This document shows positions 12,686 through 26,671 of a stretch of 64,000 nt of DNA, piece by piece; positions within the stretch are counted from its first letter, which is position 1; each line of letters begins with the position of its first letter. The stretch is from Seriola aureovittata (taxonomy: Eukaryota > Chordata > Actinopteri > Carangiformes > Carangidae). The stretch spans positions 6,283,212 through 6,347,211 of the forward strand of contig NC_079374.1 in assembly GCF_021018895.1 (NCBI RefSeq), written 5' to 3'. The notes under the pieces were generated by a model, which had not been told where the DNA came from, did no database searches, and was given only the letters and a program-made list of their open reading frames with translations. Made by a program: the position numbers and the translations under genes.

Positions 12686-15184
12686 AGAAATCTCTTCTTG
12701 AACTGCAGCTGCACTTGTTGAATTCTTTAAAAAAAAAAAAAAAATTTGGAATCTGATTTTTTTTTTCTCTTTTCTATCATGTGTAGTGTTGGATGAAAGA
12801 AACATTGACTCTTGTTGTGTGAGAGATGTCACAGTTTCACACAGCTATATTAAAATATCTCCGCTTTGAAGAGAGGATTGTAGACAGTAGTAACATAGAT
12901 GCATGAAAAATGCATGAAGTGAGACTGCAGCGGTTACCAGCCTCAGCACAGCAGCCACAAAATACAGCTTTTGCAGATTTGGAATTGATCCCAAATTTAG
13001 ATTCATTACATCTGACAGAATAAATCAGAACTAATTCTTTATTCAGATGTTCAGTTTAACATTTAACACCAAAACAAACAGTTTCCCCGACTCCCCTTCC
13101 TCTCTCTGCTCTACACCCTTATGTCAATGTTTTCTCTCCAAAAATAGTCCTAACGCTCAGACTTGTAATCACACAGCTTCCATCCTTCTTAGTTCATTGG
13201 ATAAAGCTGAGTTTGTGTTTTAAAGCTCAACTGATTTCCAATTTCCCCAGGGCAGTTTAGGCAATAGTCTTAAAGATTGAACATTGGTGTCTGTGTGTGT
13301 GTATTGAAGCCCACGGGTGCGTGCTGGCCAGCTTCCACAAAGTCGAGGAAGGACCCAGAGGGCTGTGTCTGCCTGTGTAATCGGAGCCTGTTTTTCTTGG
13401 ATGTGTATACATGCACAAACGTCCTGGTAGTCTTATACAGTTAAACTGGATCACACTAGACTGATAATAATATTTGGCACCTTTTGTTTTGTTTTTTTCC
13501 CCCTTCTTTTCGTGTTACTCATCATTGAATGAATAACTAAATGAGAGAATGAGAAAAGTATTCGCAAACACATACTTGAGGCCACTTGACCATTTCCTGC
13601 CCAGACGCCTTAAAGAGGAACGAGTGTATCATCAAGGCATGAAATCCTTAAATCTGGGTGAACCACTGAAGAGGATTGTGCCGTCTAACAGCATCTATAA
13701 AACCCCTGATAATTTACCTTAAGCTGTGTTTTTATGGTGTTAAATGTTTTAGTTGAAATGTTTTAGTGTGTTAAATGTTCAAATCCATCATCATTAAATA
13801 GTCTTGATACATATCTTAAAGGTTTCTCATAGATCAGGGCAGTGGTTCCCAGCCTTGAAGCGAGACCTACTTGTGACTCCTCATGTCCTTGGTGTAGATA
13901 TGAATTATGAGCAGTTGAACTAGTTTAACTAAGTTGCATGTTGTGCTCCCTCTAATAAGGACATGCTTTGTAAAATGTACATATATATAGTACACGGTAC
14001 AAATTGATTCATTTTATATTTACAAAATCAATTGGTAATTCAGTGCTGCACTGACACAATTCTTTGTTAAAACTATTTTACCTTTCACACCGTTTCATCT
14101 GAATGATTTTCAGAGGCTTGAAGAGGTGAAAGAATCCAGTATTTCACAAGTAAAACTCTTGTAAATCTAATTTTTTAACAGAAATATGTTGTCCTGACTT
14201 ATCCATTTAATCATCTCATGACCCTCCTCACTCATTGTGGGACCTGTGAAGCGGTGCATTGATAAACCATCAACATTTTGTATCTCAAGTAGAGATGCTG
14301 CATGAAAAAGCATGTTACACACTCGATTTCCCCAGCACTGACACCTTGTGTTTACTTACCTGACCCACCTTAAAATGATTGAAATTATTTAGTGGTCAAG
14401 CCAAACCACATCAACAAACCTCACCCTTATTAGTAATGTTATTCCATGCTCATCCTCAGTGTTGCAATCCCTGTGAATTTATCCAGCAGGACAATAGGAG
14501 GAAAGGAAAGAACTGTCTGCTGGGAGATTGTCATGACGACGACGATGATGATGATGATGTCGGGCAGATTGTAGCCTTTTATGTAACAATGAGTATTGAT
14601 TAGTCATGTAATCCATCATTTCCCTTCTAATGCTGAGTAAATGTAAACAACGTGGGGTTTAGTGGGAAGTTTTAATATCAAAGAATTGTTAAATGCTTTT
14701 TCCACCTCTACTGAATATAATACAGAAAAACTATGATCCCAAATACAAGGAAATTCAATAATATTGTTACTGCTGAACCATCTGTGATGGTGATTAGTGA
14801 GTTTACCAGTCCTGTTGGAAATACTCAGGGTTTGGGAGTGTACCTCTTACTGTGACCTGCAGGCACAAATCTCCATCTCCAACTGTGGAGATTAGAGACA
14901 GGACATGAAGAAGGATCAGGAGCATTTGGTGGGAATGTGTTTGTGTATTCATACGAGCTGAACCCCTGAAGAGAAATACACATGTAGGGGATATTCAAGA
15001 CATGACGGTTAATTTTTTTTCTTCTTCCTTCTCCTTCAAAAATATTTAGAGTGGTCCTTTACCACACAGTTCAGCCGTTTTCTAAAATAAACATTCAGTT
15101 TGTCTGGATGTTTGCCAGGAATGACGGTTGAGAAGAGGAAGTTGTTTGCAGTGGAAAAGCTTGAGATTTTCACATGCACATAGA

Positions 15185-15185
<1 letters not shown>

Positions 15186-15245
<60 letters not shown>

Positions 15246-15386
15246 ACTAATCTCATGCAACATTTATTTGTGTGTGTGTGTGTGAGTGTGAGAGACCTCT
15301 GAAGTGAACCACAAGAGCCTTTCATACACTCACATGTCATAGATGCAAAACAACACAGCTATACATCTTCTTTCCCATGTGTGTGG

Positions 15387-15420
<34 letters not shown>
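15186..15420. repeat. (CA)n, then (GT)n microsatellites
   Basis: (CA)n 15186-15240, a short GT/GA-rich tract near 15270-15293, and (GT)n 15388-15420. Neighbouring tracts of opposite sense again. Confidence 0.96.
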
Positions 15421-15423
<3 letters not shown>

Positions 15424-15834
15424 TGTGTGCGTGCATGTCCACTGTCGGCTCCTTGTGCACTTCTCGGCATATGTGCTCTGACCCACATACCGCTTCCTGT
15501 TCCATATACAGAGCAGCAGAGAGGAGGGGGTGGGGGGGTGGAGACAGACACTGAGAAGGACAGAGCAAGTGGACAAGGAGTGAAATACAAGGGCAGGGCC
15601 GTGTAGAAAACATTTCATCGTGTCAGGCAGCATTAAATATACATGTTGTGATATAAATCAATTCAGTGTTAAAATTACTGTCACAAATGTGCTGCTTGTG
15701 TATCAGCACTGTGTCTTTTGCAAAATAAAAACAACAGCATGTGTGATGTGTTGAGACTAAAAGACGTCTTCAGGCTGAATATAGGTGAACATGCAGGAGC
15801 TGGAGACACTTGACAGGCTTTTATCTTCATATAA

Positions 15835-15945
15835 AGGTGAAATGATTATTCAGTTAGTCAACAAAAAAATTACTTTACTTATGGAATGATAGAAGATTAA
15901 TCTAAATTAATAAATTAAAACCATCTTATGTTGCAGTCCTACTCT
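15835..15945 (+). mobile_element. hAT-like MITE fragment
   Basis: AATGATTATTCAGTTAGTC and TTATGTTGCAGTCCTAC are a diverged copy of the terminal part of the family seen at 4131. Confidence 0.35.
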
Positions 15946-16345
15946 TTATGATAAGCACAACTTTTGCAGCATAAAGTTTACTCGCTTTTCAAACCTGCAT
16001 CCTGAGGGGAGCTGGATTAACCAATCAGCTCGTTTGATGCACAGGTCCGCACAATGCTTTGTTGAGAACTGTGGATGTGTTTGACCTACAGTTACCCTGA
16101 ACACCCTTCTCTGTGTAGGTTCACAGAGATGTTTACATGTATCTTTGCAAAAAACGTAATTCCAACTTCAGTTCTTTGTTTCGGTTCCAGCTGAGTGCCT
16201 CACTGCAGGGGCCTGTTGCAGGGGATGGGTCTAATTGCTGGTATTTGAGACTGAAAGCTTTGTCCCTCTTTAAGCTTTATTGGATGATGCTTCAGGTGAT
16301 AAACGTTTGTGGTGTTTTTCTTCTTTTACATTTTTTATTTCAACA

Positions 16346-16807
16346 TTTAAAGGTGCTGTATGTAAGAATTTGCTGTTGCTAAATAGCCAACGTTAGCATT
16401 AACGGCCGTTTACTTAATGTTACAATACAAATTCAGTATCAAACTTCATTCGTTTACTCATCAATTCTCTATTTCTATTACTGCTTTTATTTTCTGATAA
16501 TGGTCGCTTCCCAAGAGCCTCAGCCATTGTTTCTTCTGCCATTTTATTCACTGATGAGAAGCAGCGCTACTTCTTCATCCTCTCATGTTGGATCTCACTA
16601 TCGTTTCCTGAGGAACAAAGTGCTATTACAGGTCGGGACAGGCCAGAGCTAGCTGGCTAGCATGCTAACTCCTGTAGATTATCCCTGCAACAAAACACAT
16701 AGACGTCTTTGGTATAACGTCAAAACTGTTATTTCTTCACATGCAGTTGATAATTTCAGTTAATTTGTGAATGTTTTAAACTAAAATACCTATAAACCAC
16801 CTTTAAA
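16346..16807. mobile_element. Putative MITE with perfect 10-bp inverted ends
   Basis: TTTAAAGGTG at 16346-16355 is the exact reverse complement of CACCTTTAAA at 16798-16807, 462 bp overall. The left end continues CTGTATGTAAGAATTT, a start shared by a dispersed teleost repeat. No transposase frame is present. No clear target-site duplication outside the ends. Confidence 0.5.
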
Positions 16808-17555
16808 GTGTTTCTAAAGAAGCGTTCACTTCTTCCATCTTTCTGTCCAACTTCTGACACCAAAAAAAAAAGTTGCAGTTGGTGTGTTGATCTAACTCAA
16901 GCCGCTGTCAGGAAGTCAGCTCCTGAAGGACAACCATATGATTGATGATAAATAGCACTGTTATCGTTTGTGCGGTTTGCTGTTTGTGCATCATGAAGCA
17001 GCGCGGCTTGTCGACAGTATATCAGAGTTTCTTATTTTCCTATAGGGAACGTTTGTGAACTTCTCTAAGTGTATGATTTTCTCTTTAATGTGTTGTAAGA
17101 GGAGAAAAAAGGAAAGTGAGGGACCGAGCGAGTGAAACCTTAGACGGCGAGAGAGGGAACTTAGATTGGAGGAGAAATCCGCGAGGGAGTTTTTTTTCCC
17201 CCCTTTCCTCCTCTGTGAAGGTTCAGCTGAAGTGCAGTGGGATTATGGGAGGGTCTATTACTGCTCGCATGCTTCTCTCTTTCTTCTTTCGCTACCTCTC
17301 GTCTCTCTCATCCATCTATCTTCTCCCTTCATTCCACACTCTTTTTTTCTTTTTCTTTTTTGTTGTTGTGGCATTCATCCACATTCTCCCCTGTGTTTTC
17401 CCCTCTTCTCTTCCTTTTTCTTTCTCTTTTAGTCACCACCTCTGTTTTCTTTGAGAAGTGAGTGGGTGTGAAAGAATAGACAGAAAGGATGAAGTCATCT
17501 TTATCCCAACAGGAAATCGGAAGGAAAAGGAAGGACGGAAAGAGAGGTAGAGGTA

Positions 17556-17575
17556 GAGAGAGAGAGAGAGAGAGA
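17556..17575. repeat. (GA)10 tract
   Basis: Pure GA repeat within a purine-rich stretch starting near 17520. Confidence 0.9.
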
Positions 17576-18814
17576 AGCTGCAGCAGCTTTGCATCTCTCA
17601 CTGCTGCTGTTGATTTGATGTAATCCAGTAGGATTCAGTTGGAAAAAAAAATCAATCTTGATGAGTCGAAAAACTCCACAGCGAGCATCTTCATCTCAAC
17701 TTTTTGCTTCCCGCGGGGGAATAAATAGCTTTTGTCGCTATAATTTGTAGCTTGCTGAATCACTTTCTGTGAATTTCGCACATGAAACAAACTGGACGCA
17801 TTAAAGCAAGTCGACTCTGTCTCGGTCTGTCCGTCTCTCTCACCTCCCACCCTCCCCCCCCCGTCCGTTCAGAGGTGTGAGAGTGAAAAGTAGGAAGGTG
17901 TTGAAGGCATGGGATTGTATGTTTGTAACTCTTCCTAAGCCTCACCAGCTGCAGCGTGGAAGAGTTCGCATCGCCACTGAGTTGGTGGATATAGAGTGAA
18001 TCTAATAACTTTTCAGGCCAATTTCAGTGTCAAACATGTTTTCACTGAAGCTGTGAAATATCAAGAATATTTATACGTTTTCAAGATGGATCGGCACAAA
18101 ATTTAGAAAAGAGGGGCTTTGCATATGGTCTTTCTCCTGTCTGTACTGTCTGCAAATGTAAATGATCTGAGTGTAAATGATGGGGAACAAAGTCCACAGT
18201 CCTCTACTGTGCGAGGCTTCAGCAGTTAGAAGTTAGAGAAATCAGGTGGGGCTGTGTCTAAGTTACAGTATGAAATTCTCTCTTTGTGTTTTCTCGCTGA
18301 GGCGCAGTGGAGGGAAAATAAAAAGAGGGAATATCCTTTGACTTTGATTTCACTAATTCAGACAGCTGAAGCCTCATATTAGCTTCAGCTGAAATTCAGA
18401 ATTAATTTTTTTGCAAAGAACGAGGACTGTGGATTTTGGCTTATTCGGTGATCATCAAAATAACTGGGCAGAAGTAGCGAACGTTTAGACCCACGAGGCT
18501 TCTTCAGATATGACAGGATCACAGTGAGTGTTTAAAATAATCAATGGATCAAGTCGCTCCAGGTTCCTGGTTGCCTGTTAGAGATGTGTCGACCTCTCTT
18601 GGCCTCCATCAAAGCCAAAGTCTCCCTCCCACTCGGCTCCCGTTTTCCATTATGCTTCCATTTTGCTCCTCTCACATTGTGTGCTGTAATACTTCAGCAG
18701 CAATATGGCCGCCACCGAGTCTCCCCACCATTTCATGCCCAGGAATGATAATGAGTAGCTTCAGGACGCCTTGTTTTGAATGACTGACTGTGAATATATA
18801 GTTCAGGGAAAGTG

Positions 18815-19021
18815 AGACAGAGAGAGTGAGGGAGAGAGAGAGGAGAGAGAGAGAGAGAGAGGTGAGGTGTCGTAACGATGGGACACATGGACATGGGACT
18901 AAAGTCGTTATATGAGACAGTAATGGAAAGTGATGCTGCAAGGACGAAAGGGACAGAGAGTGACCAAAATAAATGAACAGTGAACAAAACAAGATGGAGA
19001 GAGAGAGACATAGTGATCATA

Positions 19022-19057
<36 letters not shown>

Positions 19058-19138
19058 ATGTCACTGTCTCCTTATCCAAGCAGCTGTATCCTGACCTCCA
19101 GGTCATTTTCTGTCCGTCTATCTCACACACACACATCA

Positions 19139-19182
<44 letters not shown>
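18815..19182. repeat. GA-rich and (TG)n microsatellite cluster
   Basis: GA-rich 18815-18863, (GA)n 19025-19052, and (TG)n 19142-19182 following CACACACACATC. Confidence 0.93.
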
Positions 19183-19186
<4 letters not shown>

Positions 19187-19602
19187 ATTTCTGTGTTGTC
19201 TCTGTTGAATTTAAATGATGCTAGAGCTCAGTATAGAAAAACTGTCAGGTACTGAAAATGGTAACAACTGCTGGGCCCCCGTTCTTCTTGAAACGGTCAT
19301 CGGACAGAACTTTACTAAACAACAATTTTGAACTAATTGTTTAGACACTTTCTTTAAATGCCAGACATTCTCAGGTTCCAGATCCTCAGATGTTTTTTAA
19401 TTTATTTATTTATTTTTTAGAGTCAGATTCTTAGCATAATATTTCTTCAGCTGTGATCAGATAACGATTCCTGATTGAGGTCTTTTTTGAAAAATGTAGA
19501 ATACAGATCTAGAATGAAATCTAATCTAGAATCTAGAATGACACTCGGTAGAGCTCGTACCTCCCCTAAGGGGACATATTGGAAAGTGATGAAAAACTCC
19601 TG

Positions 19603-19621
19603 CCCCCCCCCCCCCCCCCCC
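19603..19621. repeat. C19 homopolymer
   Basis: Nineteen consecutive C. Runs of this kind are a common source of sequencing length error. Confidence 0.95.
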
Positions 19622-20399
19622 TTTTAATTTGATCTGCCTCAACACTGAATAGGTTCTTCCCTGACCTATGACCCATCCCTCCACCCAGTTTGGTGCAAAT
19701 CAGTTCAGCACCTTCATTTTGCATAATCCAGACAAACACGGGTGAAAATAACCTCCTCTGTGGAGATTAAAAAAAAAAAACCCCAACAAATTAAAAGTAA
19801 TGTGTACCTAAAGTTACTGCCTCCATCCTGCTAGAAGAGGCAGGGCAGTAACTTTTCTCTCGGCTTAGCAACTTTTATTAGGACATGAGGATATTTAGTG
19901 TCTACTGGGCCGAGTTTTAGGTTTCTGCTGCTAACTGCTAACTGCTAACCCGCCGTCACTCCTCAGGCCGTGATTTTGTTCTTTCTCTCCAGTGATTTGA
20001 GATCGATGACACTCTTCTCCTTCACTAGCTGATTCAGTTTGATGCCGGGTCGATGTTTTTTGGATGTGGATGCCGTGTTTTCTCATGAGCAGTGTAACCG
20101 TTCTTATGTCAGTCGGAGGTGATTCTTCTCTTTCCCTCTTTTTAGCTGTAATTTTGAACTTCTATTCATGTCCCCGTGGAGGATAATGCGTAAGAACATT
20201 TCTGCTGTGTTTCTCCTCCTTCAGTTTGGCCGCGGCATCTGTAATTACGCTGACTTGTTCCAAAAACGTTCACATGACTGACAGTTTGTGGGCGACGGGA
20301 TGTTCTGGTGACCACAGAAGGTCCCGGTGTCTGTGCGAGCTGATTTTCTGTGCATCTCCCGTCAGATCTTGAGTGGTTCTGCTTTTATTTTCACAGTTT

Positions 20400-20672
20400 A
20401 CATGTCTGACTGACTGGTTGACTGACAGGTCACCTGACTCACCTGCTTTGTGACTGGTTGGATCGTATGCCGGCTCACTGATGGTCTGCTGCTGATGAGT
20501 GGATTAACAGAAGGACTGGCTGGCCGGCAGTCTGGTTTGCTGGCCTCCTGAGTGATTGGTTGGCCGGCTGCCTGGCTAAATGACTGGCTGCCTGGCTGAA
20601 GCAGTAACCAACTGGCTGGCTGACTGACGGTGACTCAAGGGATTGGCTGACAGGCTGGCTGACCGACTGACC
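20400..20672. repeat. Degenerate TGGC/TGAC tetranucleotide minisatellite
   Basis: A long run of imperfect CTGACTGGTTGACTGAC, CTGGCTGGCCGGC and CTGGCTGACTGAC blocks, all in 4-bp register. It looks like an old microsatellite that has drifted. Confidence 0.75.
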
Positions 20673-23202
20673 CCATCATCTTTACAGGCAGTCGCAACTC
20701 CTGCTGAACTCTTTAAACAGCAGCAGATTAATGCAAAATAAATAACAGACAAATAGTTTTTCGTGGCGTAGAAACAGCACGCGGCGACGTCCTCCCATCA
20801 AAACCTCCCGCTGACTTCTACATGTGAGACGACGAGCGTAGCATGAATGTACTGAAAGCTGAACAGTCGAACGCAGCGTGAAAGTAAACTCACTTTTATT
20901 TTTAGACATCTGTTCTATAGAAGCAGCTTGGTTTGACGTTTGTCTCGGTACTAACAGCTTACAGTGCAAAAATAGTTGTATGAACGTATGAACAGTCTTG
21001 TTTCAAAGTGACACCCTTACCATATGAAAACGCTCTCAGAATGACTGACAGCAGAGAAGTTGCAGCTTTATAAATAATCGTAGATAAGTTTGGTTGTGGT
21101 GCTCTGTGTTTCGGAGATAGTGTCACTGAGCTGCAGGTGATGTGTTTTTTATAGACGTGCAGAGGCTGACAGTGAATGCATCTTTCATCTTTAAATGCTG
21201 AAGTTTGGCAGAGTTGCCCTCTCACCTCTGGACCTGACTTAGAAATGTCAGCAGAGATGCCCGGCTGCCTGTCATCTGTTGCTTCCTGCAGCTGCAGCGC
21301 TCGATAAGACGTGTGAGCTTTAGTTTCTTCCAGTACCAGCACGCAACACCAATCGCTTCCTGTTTTTTTTTATAAATTAACAAAAAAAAAAACAAATTAA
21401 TATCCATTTTGACAGCCAGGCTGAACTCGACAGCCAACAGAGCGAGGTATCTAGCAGCAGTGATAAATTTGAAGGTTGGTAAATGTCTTGGCAGTCAGGC
21501 AGCATTAACTCACCAGTATGAAGACGTATTTATTACAGTTGCATTACAGCCAGTAGTTAATGTGCCTCCTACACTTAAAAGACTATTCTTAAATAACTTA
21601 ACGCTCCACAGTCGGATCTTGGCTCCTGTTTCAGCACCACAACGTGATTCAGTATCTTCTCTTCAGCCAGCTCAAAGTCTGGGTTGTCATCATCTTCAGA
21701 TCGGTTCAAAGATTCGCTTGGTAAACTACAGTGCTTGTATTTCCTCTTACACCGTTCTGGTGCCAGTTGTGTTTATTTTTGTATCACTTATCCTTATTGA
21801 TTATACACTTTATATATCACTTTTCCAGAGTGTTTTGGTCATATCTTTCCTTGAAACAACTTCCCTCCCAACTTCTCACCCGTGAACTGATTGCAATCAG
21901 CATTTATGAAAATAACAAAATAAATAAATTTGTGAAACACATATACCAACATGTTTATGTGCATACCTGCATACCTGCATAGAAAAAAAGGGGGGTACAG
22001 TCTCACTTGGTAAATGCCAAATTTAAGAAGTTCGGTTTTCAGGAATTGATTCCAAAAATATGAATCCACCATTTAATGACTTTTATTTTTTGATCATGTG
22101 TGCAAGCTTTCAATCGCTTTGCAAGAAGAAAGTTACTTTCATGAGTTCTTGGAGACAAAACTTTTGGGCTGAATCTTCTTTGTGGATGATGTTGGAAATT
22201 ATGTTGATTTCTTCCTTTCCAAGAGTCCTGTGAGGATTTACACCTCCACATGTGATGGAATAATTAACCTTTCTCTGTCAGTTGTGTTTATTGGTAGCGA
22301 TGTAGACAAGATGGAGCAGCTATAAAATATCTTGTGTTATGACCAAAAGTATGTGGACACATGGACATTAGACTAAGTAATCTAAAAGTTATTCAACAGC
22401 AGGGAAACAGGTGTGGATGATACAGCTGTTTACATTTGTACAACAAGCTGCCAAAATGTCAAAAGAGTCGATATGAAAAGCCAAACCCCCCCCACCCAGA
22501 GCTTCCCCTTTGTGGACTCGTGAGTCCGGGCCGCAGCCGCCCATCACGCTCCCGCTTATCGACTGGCTGTAATAACAGTGAAAATGTCATGTCGTGTCTG
22601 CCCCGGTCGGCCTGGTGAGATGAGACGCACGGGTTTCGGCTGATGCAAAGTACTTGCAAATAAATGTCACACAGCCTCAGTGATGCCGCAATGATTGAGA
22701 AATAATCACTTGATCTTGTTACACGTCTGTATGCCTGTCTGAGTCTGCCCTGTAATATCCTGAGTGTGTGAGCCAGAGCGGAGGTAGGTTGTTTGGCTCA
22801 ATCTGCATTTTTGTTTGGAGTAATATCCGTTTATTAGACGGGTTTGAACAGCGTTTTTGTTCCCGTGCTTGGCTCTTCAGCTCGTCTCTCATAGATGGAC
22901 TGAAAGCCAACAACCAGCCAAATATCCTGAGTTATAGCTTTGGTTGCTGAGATTGTGATAGTTCTTTTTTTAAACACAGTGCAACAAACCTAAATAATAG
23001 GTATATTTGTTTTCTAATACTTTTCCATATCACCAGTTTCAAAGAAATTCACTCTCCACACTTTCTATGGAGCTGGTCGACTTCCAGCAATAAAGACTGT
23101 GCTTGTGCAGCTGGTTTGAAGAAACACAACCAGAGGTGATGATGTAAAGGCAAACGTTCAGGGTAAACGCAGGCCAGAATAATATGTAATATATTATATA
23201 AA

Positions 23203-23425
23203 GGCTGCAGCTAATGTTGATCCGTTTGTCACAATCAGTTGATTAGATTGATTAATTTTGATTAATGGCAATCACAATCTCCCAGAGCCCAAGGTGATGT
23301 CTTCAGATTTCTTGTTTTGTCTGACTAACAAACTTAAACCAAAAGAAAAGAAGAAAAACGTACAATTTACAATAACATGAAACAAAAACTCTTCACATTC
23401 GAGAAGCTGAAACTAGAAGTTAGAG
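23203..23425 (-). mobile_element. hAT-like MITE copy, reverse orientation
   Basis: GGCTGCAGCTAATGTTGATC at the left, then CCCAAGGTGATGTCTTCAG and CGAGAAGCTGAAAC match the family at 4131 in reverse complement. It ends about 440 bp before window exon 2. Confidence 0.5.
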
Positions 23426-23824
23426 ATTAGTTTAGTGCAAAGTTTGATCACAAGGTGGAAGAACCCATGTACTTAAAATAAATGTCTGCATAAATTCCTT
23501 ATAACAAGCTTAAACTTTAGGCACAAATACAAGTTATAGCACAATATAACAGGATGAAGTGTTGGAGCTGCACTTCGCTTGCAGAGATGTGATTAACGTG
23601 AATATATTTTGAAAATCACCTGACACTGTCGCCGTCGTTCCAGGTGACCTGTACCTGAAAATTCAATAACAACTGTTGTTTATCTGTCAGAGTGTCTCGG
23701 TGCTGATGTTTCCATCCTTCCTCTGCGTCTCCACCTTGAAACAACCTGACCAGAGGAAAATAGATTTATACTGTTTGTTTTGATTCGCTCCATTAGTTCA
23801 TATAATTGTTTCCACACTGATGGG

Positions 23825-23850
<26 letters not shown>
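23825..23850 (+). promoter_or_regulatory. (TC)n forming the polypyrimidine tract of an exon acceptor
   Basis: An uninterrupted TC repeat followed by TTTCTCTCTTATAG and the exon starting at 23865. By position it must serve as the U2AF-binding tract for window exon 2. Confidence 0.85.
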
Positions 23851-23859
<9 letters not shown>

Positions 23860-23864
23860 TATAG

Positions 23865-23999
<135 letters not shown>

Positions 24000-24604
24000 T
24001 AGTTTTCTAAGGATGTAATGTTTTCACAGCAAAGCGTTTCAAGTTACGTTCACCTGAAACTTAATACAGCAATCATTCTTCAACTAGTCCTGATCAATCA
24101 CATCCTCTAAATTTGTAACATAGCAAGTGAAATAAAAGCATCTGTGGAAAAGAAATGGAGCAAAAGTGGAGCAGAATGAGACTGATTTTACTTTAAAGAG
24201 GAAAATCCTTAAAGTGGTTTATTGACCGTCATCTGTCATAAAGTTTTAAATGAGGCAGGAACCAAAAAGTGCAGATGCTGCAACCAAAACTAAAAGTTAA
24301 TTAAACCAGATTTTCTGACTTTACTTGTGTGAATTCTAAAAGACATTAGTAATAAATTATTAGGTGTTTCCATTTATACAACACCTGAACCTGCAGTGTT
24401 ACTTTTAGTGAACCCCTCGACTCTGTCAGAGAGACACTACAGATCAGCACTCAGGGGCTTGATTTGGATACAGTACATCAGGGCTATATTCAGGGTTAAC
24501 ATGCTTGCACAGACCCGATGTGTTCACACACTTTATTACTTACAGACAATAACAAATGTGTTTTCCCCAACGTCACAGCCCTTACTGGCTCTCTTCCCTT
24601 GGAA

Positions 24605-24632
24605 GAGGAGAAGAAGAAGAAGAAGAAGGAGA
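24605..24632. repeat. GAA-rich purine tract
   Basis: AGGAGAAGAAGAAGAAGAAG, a short triplet repeat. Confidence 0.85.
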
Positions 24633-25099
24633 GAGCAATACAAACGCATAACAAATCAAAAAAAGTGAAACAAGACAGAGAAGAGGAAACAAATTAAACA
24701 AACGAAGCCAAAATGAGAAACGACAGTAAATCGGAGAGAGAAACACAAGAGGGAGAGGAGCAGCGGGGGAGATTTATAGTTGCTCGGTTTAGAAGGAGCT
24801 TGTTTTATGACCCTGATCCTAGAGAGGAGAGATCTCGCTCTCGCTCCACAACACGGCCCTGTATCTGTTTTTACAGCTGCTTGCACGACCCCCTCACAGC
24901 CCCCCCCTACTGTTATGACTTCATGCTGTCTGGTGTGTGTGTGTGAGAGTGAGAGAGAGAGAGTGAAAGTGACATTTTCTTCTTGCATCGACCATCGGTT
25001 AAGACTACTGTCTTCTGAAGAAGACCAGGTTGTGTGTTTGTAAAACATGTATCTTTGGGTCGGACACAAACCACAACAAGGTTTGTGATTATTAATGCA

Positions 25100-25190
25100 C
25101 AATATAGTGGCAAATTAGGGGGGAGGGGGCAGATTGTCCTGCTTATATCATGACCATTTGTCAATATAAACTATATATTACCCAGCCCTA
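25100..25190 (-). mobile_element. MITE relic, GGGCTGGGTAATAT end
   Basis: Ends TATATTACCCAGCCCTAG; its reverse complement resembles the teleost GGGCTGGGCGATAT repeat start. Short and diverged. Confidence 0.35.
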
Positions 25191-25943
25191 GAGACATTGT
25201 CTAATGAATATAGCCATGGTCTATAGGTCATTATTTTTATTAACAGGAATCATATGTTATGATCATTATATGTTCTGTCTAATTATTGGATCCTGAACAA
25301 ACGTTAAAAAATAGGTTGTTGAAGTTTGTGTTTGACACATTTCTCATGTAAAGCTCAGCAGACAAACACGTGACTGGATTCAAACATTTGATTTTTTTAT
25401 ATGCCAGTCGAAATTATAGATAACAGGTACCGTAAGTAGAATGAATAGTCTGTCAGAATGGTAAATGGATCGCACTTACATGGCTCAATTCTGATCTTAC
25501 CAACCACTCAAAGTGCCAAGATACCATGCAGTATTTAGTCCTTGCATATCAGCTGTAGGAGACGCTGTATGAATGATGACTGCATGACCACGGGTGTTTG
25601 CTAATGCAATTGTTTTCCACATGAAGACCCCTTCTCCCATTAGCCCCTCTGCTTCCTGTTTCCAATCTTTGCACGGGGTAAACATGTTGGAAGTGATTTT
25701 TCCTTTGGCCACTTCTACCGCTGCTGCTTCGACCACTTCCTGTCACCAGATACTCTGAAAGTGTTGGGTGCATACAGCGATTCCAGCAGATTTGCATTCA
25801 GATCTGTCCTGGTGGCTCACCAATGGAAAATGCAAAGTATAAGCTAATAGAGACTGACAGTTTCCTCAGTGATTGTCTCAGTTGTTGAAGGCAGTTATAC
25901 TACAAAATTAAAGTGGTGGTGGTTTATTGTGTAGCTACTTTAG

Positions 25944-26180
<237 letters not shown>

Positions 26181-26521
26181 TAACTTCACTGCAGAATGAT
26201 GGGATGTGTGGTTTTGATGCAGGTACTTAATGAAGTTAGGATTTTAATTGGTTAATTGGACAGTATGGCAACAGGATCTTGAATGTAATGCAGAAAAGAC
26301 CACAGATACTACAGCCGCAGAGTTCGCTTCCAATATCAGTGACCTGTTTACACAGATTGATATAATCCTACAAATTTCATATGAAGTTATATATTTCAAG
26401 ACACTAAATAATAACAGAAATACAAAAGAAAAACAATTGTCCCTCAGTCCTGTTGCCAAATCTTTGATGGAGTCTCTTATTTTGATTTTCTCAGCTGCTC
26501 TGTGACGCTCCGTGTATGTAA

Positions 26522-26671
<150 letters not shown>

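Larger units (their letters stand above)
12211..23864 (+). other. map4k4: map4k4 intron, 11.65 kb
   Basis: Between window exons 1 and 2. It contains MITE-like elements at 12259, 16346 and 23203, short GA, CA and TC microsatellites, a degenerate TGGC/TGAC minisatellite at 20400-20672, a C19 tract, and fragments of common teleost repeats near 13850 (CAGTGGTTCCCAGCCTT) and 22341 (GACCAAAAGTATGTGGACAC). No further exon or RNA gene was recognised. Confidence 0.75.

Noticed and set aside
13840..14270. Possible complete MITE starting CAGTGGTTCCCAGCCTT
   Set aside because: The start resembles a known teleost element end, but I could not find a matching inverted end, so only the fragment is mentioned in the intron entry.
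14530..14562. Run of Asp codons (GAC/GAT) in a small open frame
   Set aside because: A short GAT/GAC triplet tract within an intron; nothing supports coding.
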